A stretch of DNA of 64,000 nt from the NCBI GenBank assembly GCA_039972875.1, contig JBDWMA010000010.1, positions 186,001-250,000 of the forward strand. Direction: 5' to 3'. Of the stretch, positions 34,210 through 42,095 are shown one piece after another. The stretch is from Pseudoruegeria sp039972875 (GTDB taxonomy: Bacteria > Pseudomonadota > Alphaproteobacteria > Rhodobacterales > Rhodobacteraceae). Numbering within the stretch: the first letter of the stretch is position 1; each line of letters opens with the position of its first letter. The translations under genes were made by a program, and so were the position numbers. A model generated the notes under the pieces. The model had not been told where the DNA came from. It saw only the letters and a list, made by a program, of their open reading frames with translations, and made no database searches.

Positions 34210-36414
34210 ATGGCAATCAGCACAAGTGTAAGTGACCCAGCAGCTACATCTCATGAGGCATCTCCGTTGGATTTGAGCGACGCGTTGGTTGGTACAGGTT
34301 TTGGTAACTTTGTGTCAGGCCAATTTGCGAGCGAGATACCTAAACCATCAGTCTTTCTTGGCGGCGTTCCGAATGTTGTAATGTTTAGTCCGGAAGGCAT
34401 GTCAGATACCGAAGTCTATAGTGCGGCCGCAGAGCTCGTGGCCATATCTGAGGGGCCACTTGTTCCTGCTCTTTATGATTCCTCTGCCGAGGGGATCACT
34501 CATGAAGGCTGGGCTGCGGTGACAAGTCATGTCGGAGGCAAAGTTGACGATGTCATGTCTATTGTCGATAAACTTCTTGATGGTGGTGCCGATTTTGAAG
34601 GCGCCGATGGACTTGCCGGCCCGCTTGTTGATGGGCTTTTGGCTGGGGATCCGGCGGTCGTGCAAGCCGCTGCGTTTGAGCTGAATGGCATTGAAGAATT
34701 GCAAGAACGGTTGGGGCTTTCAGACACCCCTCAGGGACAGGCTGTTTCTATTGCGGCGGCATCCGTAAATGTTCTGTCGCAGGCATTAGCTGGGGCTATT
34801 GCCAACCCTGAAGAAGGGATGGATCACCTTGAAGACGTTCGGTCTACATTTCAATCCGTAGCAGGGACACTGACAAATCTTCACGATGATACATCATTTC
34901 AGAATACCGATACATTTTTGGAAAACAGTGTCACGACGGTCACTAATATCGAAGTGCTCAATAGTGGTATGGTCGATGATCTGGTTGAAAACATCGATCT
35001 CTCAGAGCTGAGCCCAGAAGATGCGCGTGCATTTGGCATTTTAATAAATCCCGAAGGACCCGCAAACAATATCCTAGGGTCTCCCGATGTTGTGGGGGCT
35101 GAAGAGGATTTTGATTTTGCTGATCCGGGTGGCGATGTGGAGACACCTCCTGTCTTGCCTGAAATCGAAGGCCCGGTGGTGGCGCAAGGCGAGACACCGT
35201 TCTTTGAAAGTAACTTTGGCCTAGATGACAACGTTGATGGGCAGGACGCCGCTATATTCACTGAAGAAGAAGTCGGGGTCTATGGTGAGGTCGGAGAGGT
35301 TTCTGTAGAATTTGACGCTGAAACCGGCGTTGAGGAAGAGGCTGAGGTCTCTGTCGTCGGCGAGAGCATTGACGACGTAATTGAGGACTATGGCGAGGTC
35401 GGAGAGGTTTCCGTAGAATTTGACGCTGAAACCGGCGTTGAGGAAGAGGCTGAGGTCTCTATCGTCGGAGATAGTCTTGAAGAAGTAATTGAGGACCATG
35501 GTGAGGTCGAAGAGGTTTCCGTAGAATTTGACGCTGAAACCGGCATTGAGGAAGAAGCTGAGGTCTCTATCGTCGGAGATAGTCTTGAAAGTCCAATTTT
35601 AGATCTTGGTGTGATCGGTGAAGTCTCGGAAGACGGTTCAGCAGAAAATGTGGACGTCAGTGACTTTGATAACATCATTGTGGACTTTGGTGAGGCAGAC
35701 GGAACCTCGGGAACTGGAGACGTCGTTGAGATTGAAGGCGGACCGGATTTGCTGGTCGATGATGCGCCATCAACGCAGTGGTACGAGCGGCCCATATCAA
35801 CTGACCTGTTCAAGGTCGAAGAACTGGGCGAAGGCGTATCAGAACTTTATAACGAGGTGATCGACAATGCCGATTCCATTATCGGTGAACAAGGCTTCTT
35901 TGATACAGGTGTGATGACAGGTTTCGCAGCCTACCTCGAAGAAGTCGGAGAGGCTTTGGATGGGGTGACACCTGAGGAAGCCGAAGCAATTTCCGATATT
36001 ATCGCACCTTTGTTGTTGGACCTTGATCAAGGCCAATTCATGCTAGAGCAAATGGGTTTGACCGATAGCGCATTGTACGGTGCAACACAGGTTATGACAG
36101 AAGTGTTGGGCGCGGTCTTCTACGGAGGCAAAGTTGCAGAAACCAACGCGGCGGCGGGCGCGGATATTCTCAACAGCATCGAACCTCAGATCACATTGTT
36201 GGCCGGTATCTTTGGTGAAATCACTGATGGTTATGCAGCTACAGGGGTAGCCAACGCGGATTTGTTCAGCTTTTTCATCGAAGCGCGTGACGCCGCAAGT
36301 GACGTTTACAAAAGCGTTTATCAATTAAACGAAGCAAGTGTTGCTCCTGTACTACCTAAGCTCGTGATCGACGAAACAGAGGCCGAGGTCACCGAGGCAG
36401 ATGAAAGTGAATAA
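34210..36414 (+). CDS. Large acidic, probably exported T3SS-linked protein with 36-residue repeats
   Basis: 734 residues, very acidic, with no cysteine noted, no Sec signal peptide and a Ser/Thr-rich N-terminus (MAISTSVSDPAATSHEASPLDLSD) of the kind seen in T3SS substrates. Residues about 95-270 are helical. Residues 358-465 are three tandem 36-residue repeats (key words GEV-EVSVEFDAETG-EEEAEVS-VG), with a decayed fourth. A second helical domain covers about 545-710 (LYNEVIDNADSIIGEQGFF..., LLAGIFGEITDGYAATG). It lacks the C-terminal module found in three neighbours. It is the first gene of the block divergent from sctJ. It could be a tip, translocator or structural exported protein; no family recognised. 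Confidence 0.8.
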   Translation: MAISTSVSDPAATSHEASPLDLSDALVGTGFGNFVSGQFASEIPKPSVFLGGVPNVVMFSPEGMSDTEVYSAAAELVAISEGPLVPALYDSSAEGITHEGWAAVTSHVGGKVDDVMSIVDKLLDGGADFEGADGLAGPLVDGLLAGDPAVVQAAAFELNGIEELQERLGLSDTPQGQAVSIAAASVNVLSQALAGAIANPEEGMDHLEDVRSTFQSVAGTLTNLHDDTSFQNTDTFLENSVTTVTNIEVLNSGMVDDLVENIDLSELSPEDARAFGILINPEGPANNILGSPDVVGAEEDFDFADPGGDVETPPVLPEIEGPVVAQGETPFFESNFGLDDNVDGQDAAIFTEEEVGVYGEVGEVSVEFDAETGVEEEAEVSVVGESIDDVIEDYGEVGEVSVEFDAETGVEEEAEVSIVGDSLEEVIEDHGEVEEVSVEFDAETGIEEEAEVSIVGDSLESPILDLGVIGEVSEDGSAENVDVSDFDNIIVDFGEADGTSGTGDVVEIEGGPDLLVDDAPSTQWYERPISTDLFKVEELGEGVSELYNEVIDNADSIIGEQGFFDTGVMTGFAAYLEEVGEALDGVTPEEAEAISDIIAPLLLDLDQGQFMLEQMGLTDSALYGATQVMTEVLGAVFYGGKVAETNAAAGADILNSIEPQITLLAGIFGEITDGYAATGVANADLFSFFIEARDAASDVYKSVYQLNEASVAPVLPKLVIDETEAEVTEADESE
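35281..35604 (+). repeat. Three tandem 108-bp coding repeats
   Basis: Units at 35281-35388, 35389-35496 and 35497-35604 differ at few positions, mostly third codon positions or near the unit end. Each encodes 36 residues starting (Y/H)GEV and rich in Glu, Val and Asp. The reading frame is kept. A degenerate further unit follows to about 35710. Confidence 0.9.
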
Positions 36415-36427
36415 TAGTCTGAAACAA

Positions 36428-36461
36428 CCGCCTGAGTGATTGATTACAATAACTTAGGCGG
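36428..36461 (+). terminator. Hairpin after the 734-residue protein gene
   Basis: CCGCCTGAGT (36428-36437) pairs with ACTTAGGCGG (36452-36461), with one G-U pair. No T-run follows, so it is more likely an mRNA-end stabiliser or weak terminator than a strong intrinsic terminator. Confidence 0.5.
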
Positions 36462-36569
36462 CATTACATCCTACGAGATTTGTGGGTTTTGACCTGATCA
36501 ATATAACCAATTCCGCCACTGATCTGATTATTATATGGGGTGGCATTTTCAATCCGGAGCGCGAATACA

Positions 36570-38585
36570 ATGGACGGAATAGCGGCAATAGACACAGAAG
36601 ACACTATTAATGAAAACAGCAGTGTAGACACAGGTATTGGGGAAGCAGACGATTCCTCGTTTCAGACGGTTTTGAATAATACAGATGTTAGCGATGATAC
36701 CGATACGTCCACGGATGGATCCGGAATAACGGATGCTTTGTCTGCGGTGTCGGATGCTTCTGATGCATTGGCATTGGATGATACGTCCGAAAACCGTGTA
36801 GAATTCGTTTCGACTATTCTGGATGTTGTCGACGAAGTCGACACAGAACTGGAAAAAACCAATTTTGAATCATCAGAGGACTTGAGCGAACTCACCGAAA
36901 CGAGTGAAGAGCTAAAGTCAGCAAGCGAGTCTCTCGAAGCGTCAAGTGAATCCGCCTCAAGCGAGGATGCCGCAGACGCGTTGTCGACATCGTCCAATCT
37001 TTTGTCTGACATGAGTGATTCCGTGGAGATGGTCGCAGAGGTTGCGGCCGTTGACGCCGAAAAAGGCGCAGAAATGGCGGAAGATCTTTCCGCAGAACTG
37101 CAAAATGCTCAGGAAATTTTATCCGGAGAAGGCTCCCCATTTGAAAAATTGCAGACCGCTGCGAGTACTATTGGGGCAGTGCATGAAAAATTTATTGCAC
37201 AATTTGAAGCGTTTATGGGATATTCGTTTTTGGCAATTGCGATCCATAATGCCGACGATAGCGAACACGAAACGATCCTCCAAAAGTCCGCATCTACAGA
37301 GGCCGCGACTTCGGAAAGCATCGAAGAAGACACCAACGGATCAGAGGAAAGCTCTTCCGCGCAATCGCGAGTTTCGGCCTCTTCGGCGGATGTTAATTTA
37401 GAGGGTTGGAAGCTGACGTTGCCGGCTGATTTTGATGGCGATGACAAGGCGGATGAGATCGGTGATGATGAGCTGTCCTCTTATGAGGGTAGCGAAAATA
37501 TGCGTCGTAATGAGGACGGATCAATTACCTTTTCGTCGATGGCTGAATCCGCCGCGACGACCGCAAACTCAAAGTATCCACGGTCTGAATTACGAGAGAT
37601 GATCCGGGCCGGTGATACCGGAATTGGCACCCACGACGCTGCAAACAACTGGGTTACATCCGCAGCGTCAGCAGAAGAACAGGCTGCAGCTGGCGGTGTT
37701 GACGGACAAATGACGGCGACCCTTTCTGTGGATCGTGTGACTGAAGGCGGTGATTCCAATCAAGCGGGCCGTGTGATTATCGGCCAGGTTCACGCAGTGG
37801 AAGATGAACCCGTTCGACTGTATTTCCATCAGGCGCCGGGCAGTGACTCTGGGTCGATTTATTTTGCCCATGAACCACAAAACGGTGAGCCTGAGACCTT
37901 TCATGAATTGATTGGTAACACATCAGGCACCGCATCCGGCGGCATCGCCTTGGGTGAGGCATTTAGCTACGATATTAACATTACCGGTACAGATTTAACG
38001 GTCTCCGTGACCAGACAATCCGGTGAAACCTTTTCGGAAACCGTTGATATGTCGCAAAGCGGCTACGCCGAAGCCGGTACACAAATGTATTTTAAGGCTG
38101 GGGTCTATAGCCAAAACAGCACAACTGACCCCTCAACAGATTATGCCGAAGCGACTTTTTACAGCTTAGAAACTGGACACGATGGTGAGGTTCTCAACCA
38201 TGGTGCAGACCCGAGCGCGATCCTGCCCTCAACCGGTGACACAGATAGTAGCAGTAGCAGCAGTAGTTCTGACAGCAGCAGCGGTAGCACCGGCAGTAGT
38301 AGCGATAGCACTGACAGTAGCAGCGGGTCCGAAACCGAAAGTGATTTCGATACAGGAGACAGCACCGAAACAAGCAGTGGATCAGCAACCAGTGGGACCG
38401 ACTCAAGCTCAGGCAATTTAAGTTCAGAAGCCAGCGAGGGATCCATAACCGCATCCGAGGACAATCAAGAGGCCTTAGAAGCCCGGTTTATCGCCCTCTA
38501 TGAACGCTTAATGGAGAAGCAAATTTCCTTCAAAGAGCGTGTTGAACCGTTCAAGACTGATAACCAAAACGCAGGTAAAGGCTAA
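36570..38585 (+). CDS. Probable exported PL7 alginate lyase with C-terminal T3SS-linked module
   Basis: 671 residues from ATG 36570 (GGAG 10 bp upstream); a GTG 30 bp earlier is less likely. There is no Sec signal. Residues 1-270 are acidic and Ser/Thr/Glu-rich with helices. Residues about 277-530 are a polysaccharide lyase family 7 domain. It starts at WKLTLPADFDGD and has RSELRE near 338, QVH near 406 and YFKAGVYSQ near 507, the four landmark motifs including catalytic Arg, Gln, His and Tyr. A Ser/Asp/Gly linker (about 558-590) leads to the 44-residue C-terminal module ending NAGKG. Alginate is a brown-algal and bacterial polymer. Export by the adjacent T3SS is inferred from context, composition and the shared module. 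Confidence 0.88.
   Translation: MDGIAAIDTEDTINENSSVDTGIGEADDSSFQTVLNNTDVSDDTDTSTDGSGITDALSAVSDASDALALDDTSENRVEFVSTILDVVDEVDTELEKTNFESSEDLSELTETSEELKSASESLEASSESASSEDAADALSTSSNLLSDMSDSVEMVAEVAAVDAEKGAEMAEDLSAELQNAQEILSGEGSPFEKLQTAASTIGAVHEKFIAQFEAFMGYSFLAIAIHNADDSEHETILQKSASTEAATSESIEEDTNGSEESSSAQSRVSASSADVNLEGWKLTLPADFDGDDKADEIGDDELSSYEGSENMRRNEDGSITFSSMAESAATTANSKYPRSELREMIRAGDTGIGTHDAANNWVTSAASAEEQAAAGGVDGQMTATLSVDRVTEGGDSNQAGRVIIGQVHAVEDEPVRLYFHQAPGSDSGSIYFAHEPQNGEPETFHELIGNTSGTASGGIALGEAFSYDINITGTDLTVSVTRQSGETFSETVDMSQSGYAEAGTQMYFKAGVYSQNSTTDPSTDYAEATFYSLETGHDGEVLNHGADPSAILPSTGDTDSSSSSSSSDSSSGSTGSSSDSTDSSSGSETESDFDTGDSTETSSGSATSGTDSSSGNLSSEASEGSITASEDNQEALEARFIALYERLMEKQISFKERVEPFKTDNQNAGKG
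38451..38582 (+). repeat. 44-residue C-terminal module, copy in the alginate lyase gene
   Basis: Encodes ASEDNQEALEARF...LYERLMEKQ...NQNAGKG, ending at the stop. It is identical in protein to the copy at 39522-39653, although many third codon positions differ, which argues for selection on the protein. Confidence 0.9.
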
Positions 38586-38651
38586 TCATCCCTCCCTTAA
38601 TCCAACAATACAAACATGGCTGAAGCGAGATCGAAGAAGCCGCATCAAGTT

Positions 38652-38685
38652 GATCTTTGGAAACGTAAAGTTGTTTCCAAAGATC
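38652..38685 (+). repeat. Perfect 13-bp inverted repeat between two module genes
   Basis: GATCTTTGGAAAC (38652-38664), an 8-base loop, then GTTTCCAAAGATC (38673-38685). No T-run follows. In mRNA this would be a stable hairpin 59 bp before the next start codon; in DNA it could be a protein-binding palindrome. Confidence 0.8.
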
Positions 38686-38744
38686 CGGAGAAAACTGCAC
38701 ACGGGAACTTCTGTGTACCAACCAACTGATAAGGCAGCATAAAG

Positions 38745-39656
38745 ATGAGTTCAGTTACATCCGTCTCCGCCGGTGATGGCGCAACCGCAACATCTGACCT
38801 GAGCGTGGATGGTGATAGTCCATTTGGTGAACTGTCCGATTTATTGGGTGATATCACGACGACAACTGCAACGGATTCTGGCTCAGATTCAATTGTCAGC
38901 TTGGGTTCTGCAGCCCTAGACCTGATTATGATGGGTGGAGCTGAATCCGAGGTGGATATTGCGGCGGCAATGACGGCTTTGTTCGATGAAATCGGCGCGC
39001 AGCTTTTACAGGTTGATCATAACGACCCTGTCGCTTCGGAGGCTTTATCAACATCGCTTTCGTCTTTGAAAAGTCTTGCGTTGAGTGCGGGAAACGACAC
39101 TCCGATCGAAGTGGGAAACTTGTATGGTGTCGCGGATACCGCATTGCGGGTCCTAGCGGCTGCGGCTGATGATCCGGTCATGGGAGATCTTATCATCTCA
39201 GATGCCATCTCGGCCTTTTCGGAATTTGCAGCCGATTATGAAAGTGTCGTTTCTGGCATAACGGATCTCCCAATTGTGTCGGAAGCAACTTTTTCCAATA
39301 TGGCGTCCTTTGTTGGAATGTTGCCAACCTCTGATACAGAGATTGATGCCGTTTCTGAGGATCTTACAAATGTTGAAGTAGAAGCGTCCACATCTACCGA
39401 GAACGAAGAAGCTGATGTCGTGTCAGATGACGCTGTTTATGAAACTAGCGACAGCACCGACGAGGTATCCGAGAGCAGTAGTGGCAACCTTAGCACCGAG
39501 GCGAGCCCTGGAACTGAGACCGCTTCCGAGGACAACCAAGAGGCTTTAGAGGCCCGGTTTATCGCGCTTTATGAACGATTAATGGAAAAACAAATCTCAT
39601 TCAAAGAACGCGTCGAACCGTTCAAAACTGATAACCAAAATGCAGGTAAAGGCTAA
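38745..39656 (+). CDS. Probable exported acidic protein with C-terminal module
   Basis: 303 residues; ATG preceded by AAGGCAGCATAA. No Sec signal. Residues 1-40 are Ser/Thr/Asp-rich. Residues about 45-205 are predominantly helical and more hydrophobic (SLGSAALDLIMMGG, AAMTALFDEIGAQLLQV, LYGVADTALRVLAAAADD). A linker of Glu/Ser/Thr follows, then SSGNLSTEASPGTETASEDNQEALE opening the 44-residue module, which is identical in protein to that of the alginate lyase. No enzymatic domain recognised. The helical core could be a structural or binding domain displayed or delivered through the module. Confidence 0.8.
   Translation: MSSVTSVSAGDGATATSDLSVDGDSPFGELSDLLGDITTTTATDSGSDSIVSLGSAALDLIMMGGAESEVDIAAAMTALFDEIGAQLLQVDHNDPVASEALSTSLSSLKSLALSAGNDTPIEVGNLYGVADTALRVLAAAADDPVMGDLIISDAISAFSEFAADYESVVSGITDLPIVSEATFSNMASFVGMLPTSDTEIDAVSEDLTNVEVEASTSTENEEADVVSDDAVYETSDSTDEVSESSSGNLSTEASPGTETASEDNQEALEARFIALYERLMEKQISFKERVEPFKTDNQNAGKG
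39522..39653 (+). repeat. 44-residue C-terminal module, copy in the 303-residue protein gene
   Basis: Same protein sequence as at 38451-38582, with different synonymous codons. It ends exactly at the stop. Confidence 0.9.
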
Positions 39657-39761
39657 TGTCTAAGATGAGATGCCGACTACTTAGTGTTCTAAGCATCCCC
39701 TCTTATTCCACCCTGAGTTGAAAATTGCTAAATTTAATTAATCTTACCGAAGGATAGAACT

Positions 39762-40889
39762 ATGAGTGTAACTGGCGTGTCCCAAGCGGGTCCAAACGAA
39801 ATCGATCATAGCGAGAGCATGGGGTCAGGAAGCGATCAAATGATGTTTGCTGATATGCTGAATAATGAGAAAGGTGATAAAGGCGAACACCATAGGCAAG
39901 CGGGTGGGCAAGGCCACCCCCCCCATCAAGGTCGGGCTGGAATGGAGTCCGGACAAGGTGAATACGCTGATACGTTTTTTGAAGGTGCCTCTGGTGATTT
40001 TGAAGGACAAATGGGTGGGGCTCCGGCACGTCAACATGCGGCTGACCTGCGAACAGAGGCTGATGATCTTCGAAGCCAAGCAGATAGCATCGACGGGGCT
40101 GAAGGCGCGACGCAGGAAGATGCGGATATCGCTCAGACATTGCGGTCTCGCGCGGATGCTCTTGATCAACGTGCTGATGCCGTAGAAGAGCGCGCAGAGA
40201 TTGCTGAGAATCGCCAACTTATCGCTGAGCGCGGCGACATGCTGAATGGTGGCGAATTTGATCCAGAAATGGGAAATGAGATTGGCGATGGACCAGTTCC
40301 GCGGCCAGTTGATGCGGAACCAGTTCAAGGCTGGTCGTCAGAGGCCGATGTCGAAAGATTCGAAGCTGCACTGTCAGCCATCTCTGAATTTTCGGACATA
40401 GATGTGGTGGCGACACGAGAAGCCACGGATGCCGAAGTGGACCTCTTTCTGGAACAAGCATTGGCTTCAGGAGCGACCACCGATAGTCTTGATGTTGATA
40501 TGAACAATAGCATTGAACTTGTTGAGGGCTATGCTCAAGCATTTCCCATCCAGTTCGTGTTTGTCGATGGTCTTGAAAGCGACTATGGCATGGAAGTTGC
40601 GACAGGTGGTGAACTCGCCGTTGAAAATACAACAACAATTTTGTTGGACTCTAAGTTTGCAACAGACGACTTTACCTTTGAGGATGGTATCACTTCCGAT
40701 GCAGGTCTGGAAGCTGTTGAATTTGCTTTCGATTCTATCCTCGAGATTTTTGAGTTCTCAGAAGTAGACACATCGGAAACAACTGCTGATGACTCTGTTT
40801 CAACGGAAGATCAAAATTCAGTTGAAGGTGACGACGTAGATAGCGAAGATGCCGTTGGTTCTACAACTGATCTAGAGAATGAAGAGTAG
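39762..40889 (+). CDS. Acidic coiled-coil protein in the exported-protein block
   Basis: 375 residues; ATG preceded by GAAGGATAGAACT. The N-terminus is polar with Met, Gly, His and Gln (DQMMFADMLNNEKGDKGEHHRQAGGQGHPPHQG). Residues about 88-165 are a strongly charged coiled coil in which RADA/RSQAD-like units recur (DLRTEADDLRSQADSIDG, RSRADALDQRADAVEERAEIAENR). The C-terminal 170 residues are acidic with a possible alpha/beta domain and end in Asp/Glu. The 44-residue module is absent. Its gene lies between two module genes in the same direction, and a terminator follows. Function unknown; a structural or regulatory substrate, or a chaperone, are possible. An 8-C tract at 39917-39924 could slip. 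Confidence 0.75.
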   Translation: MSVTGVSQAGPNEIDHSESMGSGSDQMMFADMLNNEKGDKGEHHRQAGGQGHPPHQGRAGMESGQGEYADTFFEGASGDFEGQMGGAPARQHAADLRTEADDLRSQADSIDGAEGATQEDADIAQTLRSRADALDQRADAVEERAEIAENRQLIAERGDMLNGGEFDPEMGNEIGDGPVPRPVDAEPVQGWSSEADVERFEAALSAISEFSDIDVVATREATDAEVDLFLEQALASGATTDSLDVDMNNSIELVEGYAQAFPIQFVFVDGLESDYGMEVATGGELAVENTTTILLDSKFATDDFTFEDGITSDAGLEAVEFAFDSILEIFEFSEVDTSETTADDSVSTEDQNSVEGDDVDSEDAVGSTTDLENEE

Positions 40890-40916
40890 CCCTACGTAGG
40901 AGGCTATTGTGAATAA

Positions 40917-40941
40917 GGTCGCGAATCCTTCGCGGCCTTTT
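40917..40941 (+). terminator. Intrinsic terminator after the 375-residue protein gene
   Basis: GGTCGCGAA / TTCGCGGCC (with one G-U pair) around a 3-base loop, followed by TTTT. It lies 24 bp before the next GTG start, so the last module gene may have its own promoter or depend on readthrough. Confidence 0.75.
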
Positions 40942-40964
40942 AATAGTATTAGAGGGGAAGTGTT

Positions 40965-41636
40965 GTGGATAGAAACGGAGTTAATGCGTCCCATGCGTGT
41001 GACTGTTGTGACCATGTGAAAACTGGGGACAACAGGGATTTGTTCAAACGTAAGTTACATAAGGCGTCTGAAACACCAGAGCATATCGAGAATGACAGGG
41101 GCGCCGCAAAGCATCGCCCTCGCGCGTCTCATCGTGGTTCTACCTCTTCGTCGAATGGTAACGTAGGTGGTCGAAGGGCATCCTTGTCCTCCGACTTCGT
41201 TGCCGGCGGCAATGCACAAGAGGTCGGAAAAAATGCGTTGTCCTCCAATGAGGGCAGCCAAGACAGCCAAGTCAACGCGACGGCCCCGTCTTCAAATCAA
41301 CCTGATGAAAGTTTCTACAGTTCAGAAAGCGGTCAGGGTAGTGAAGACCTCAATGTTGATGCGGTCCTCAATGTTGATGCGACTCTTAATGTAGATGCGG
41401 CCCCAAGCGCGGTTGTTGCTTCAACGACGGACACCGGTACTGATGACGCGGGTGGAAATAGAGGCAACCTGAGTTCAGAGGCTAGCCCTGAATCAATAAC
41501 TGCATCAGATGACAACCAGGCGGCCCTAATAGCTCGATTTATCGCGCTCTATGAACGTTTGATGGAAAAACAAGTCTCATTCAAAGAGCGGGTAGAGCCG
41601 TTCAAAACATGCAACCAAAACGCCGGGAAAGGTTAA
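40965..41636 (+). CDS. Protein with C-terminal module and NVDA repeats
   Basis: 223 residues from GTG 40965 with AGAGGGGAAG just upstream. Unlike its neighbours, the N-terminal third is basic and has cysteines (SHACDCCDH, then KRKLHKASETPEH and HRPRASHRGSTSSS). The middle carries three NVDA-type units (about residues 126-142), then a Gly/Asn linker and GNLSSEASPESITASDDNQ leading into the 44-residue module. This copy has a few changes (QAALIARF, KQVSF, FKTCN). No catalytic domain recognised. It may be a shortened or decaying family member or an independent effector. The downstream DNA resembles that after the alginate lyase gene. Confidence 0.75.
   Translation: MDRNGVNASHACDCCDHVKTGDNRDLFKRKLHKASETPEHIENDRGAAKHRPRASHRGSTSSSNGNVGGRRASLSSDFVAGGNAQEVGKNALSSNEGSQDSQVNATAPSSNQPDESFYSSESGQGSEDLNVDAVLNVDATLNVDAAPSAVVASTTDTGTDDAGGNRGNLSSEASPESITASDDNQAALIARFIALYERLMEKQVSFKERVEPFKTCNQNAGKG
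41502..41633 (+). repeat. 44-residue C-terminal module, divergent copy
   Basis: Same terminal LYERLMEKQ...VEPFKT...NQNAGKG pattern with four or five substitutions, including Cys in place of Asp just before NQNAGKG. It ends exactly at the stop. Confidence 0.88.
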
Positions 41637-42095
41637 TCATTCATCCCTTAACCCAGCCACACAAACAAAGCGAATTCGGCCAAGCCACACCAAGCTGATC
41701 TTTACGACCGATTTGAAATGGTTCGGACATTTTGATTTGGGTGCTCACTTAGGGTTCCGTGCTCAGATAATTCGGTGATCGTGAGGGCGATTGTCCGAAT
41801 AAAAAGCGTTTGGGACTCCCCATTCCATTGGGCTGTTAGGCGCGGCACTCCGTTTACATTGTACACATTGGAACCTAGGCGCTCTTGCTATCTGAATCGA
41901 TAGTTAGGCAAGTTGTGAACTGTCCCATCGCACTGACATAGAAGTTCCAGAGCTCATAACAGACCGAAAATGGTTCTATAAGTCAAAGCGACGCCAACGG
42001 AATAAACCCATGCGTGGAACGATATCTCGGTTTTCACGGACATCTTTTCAATCACAGGTCATTAGAGCGAGTCTCAGGTTGGAAAGGCGATGTGA
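41637..42095. other. Intergenic region after the exported-protein block
   Basis: 459 bp without a recognisable gene. The first 70 bp (41637-41705) resemble the DNA after the alginate lyase gene (38586-38660), sharing ATCCCTTAA-CCA and AAGC-TGATCTTT. The remainder shows nothing I can name. Confidence 0.5.

Noticed and set aside
35221..35813. Minus-strand open frames across the 36-residue repeats
   Set aside because: They mirror the repeats of the plus-strand gene and are strand shadows with low-complexity Ser/Asn composition.
36540..36569. GTG at 36540 as start of the alginate lyase gene
   Set aside because: There is no ribosome site before it. ATG 36570 has GGAG at suitable distance, and the following residues have the acidic Ser/Thr character of the other substrates.
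38242..38330. Ser/Asp codon run as a phase-variable repeat
   Set aside because: The AGC/AGT units are irregular rather than a perfect short tandem repeat; it is better read as a flexible linker.
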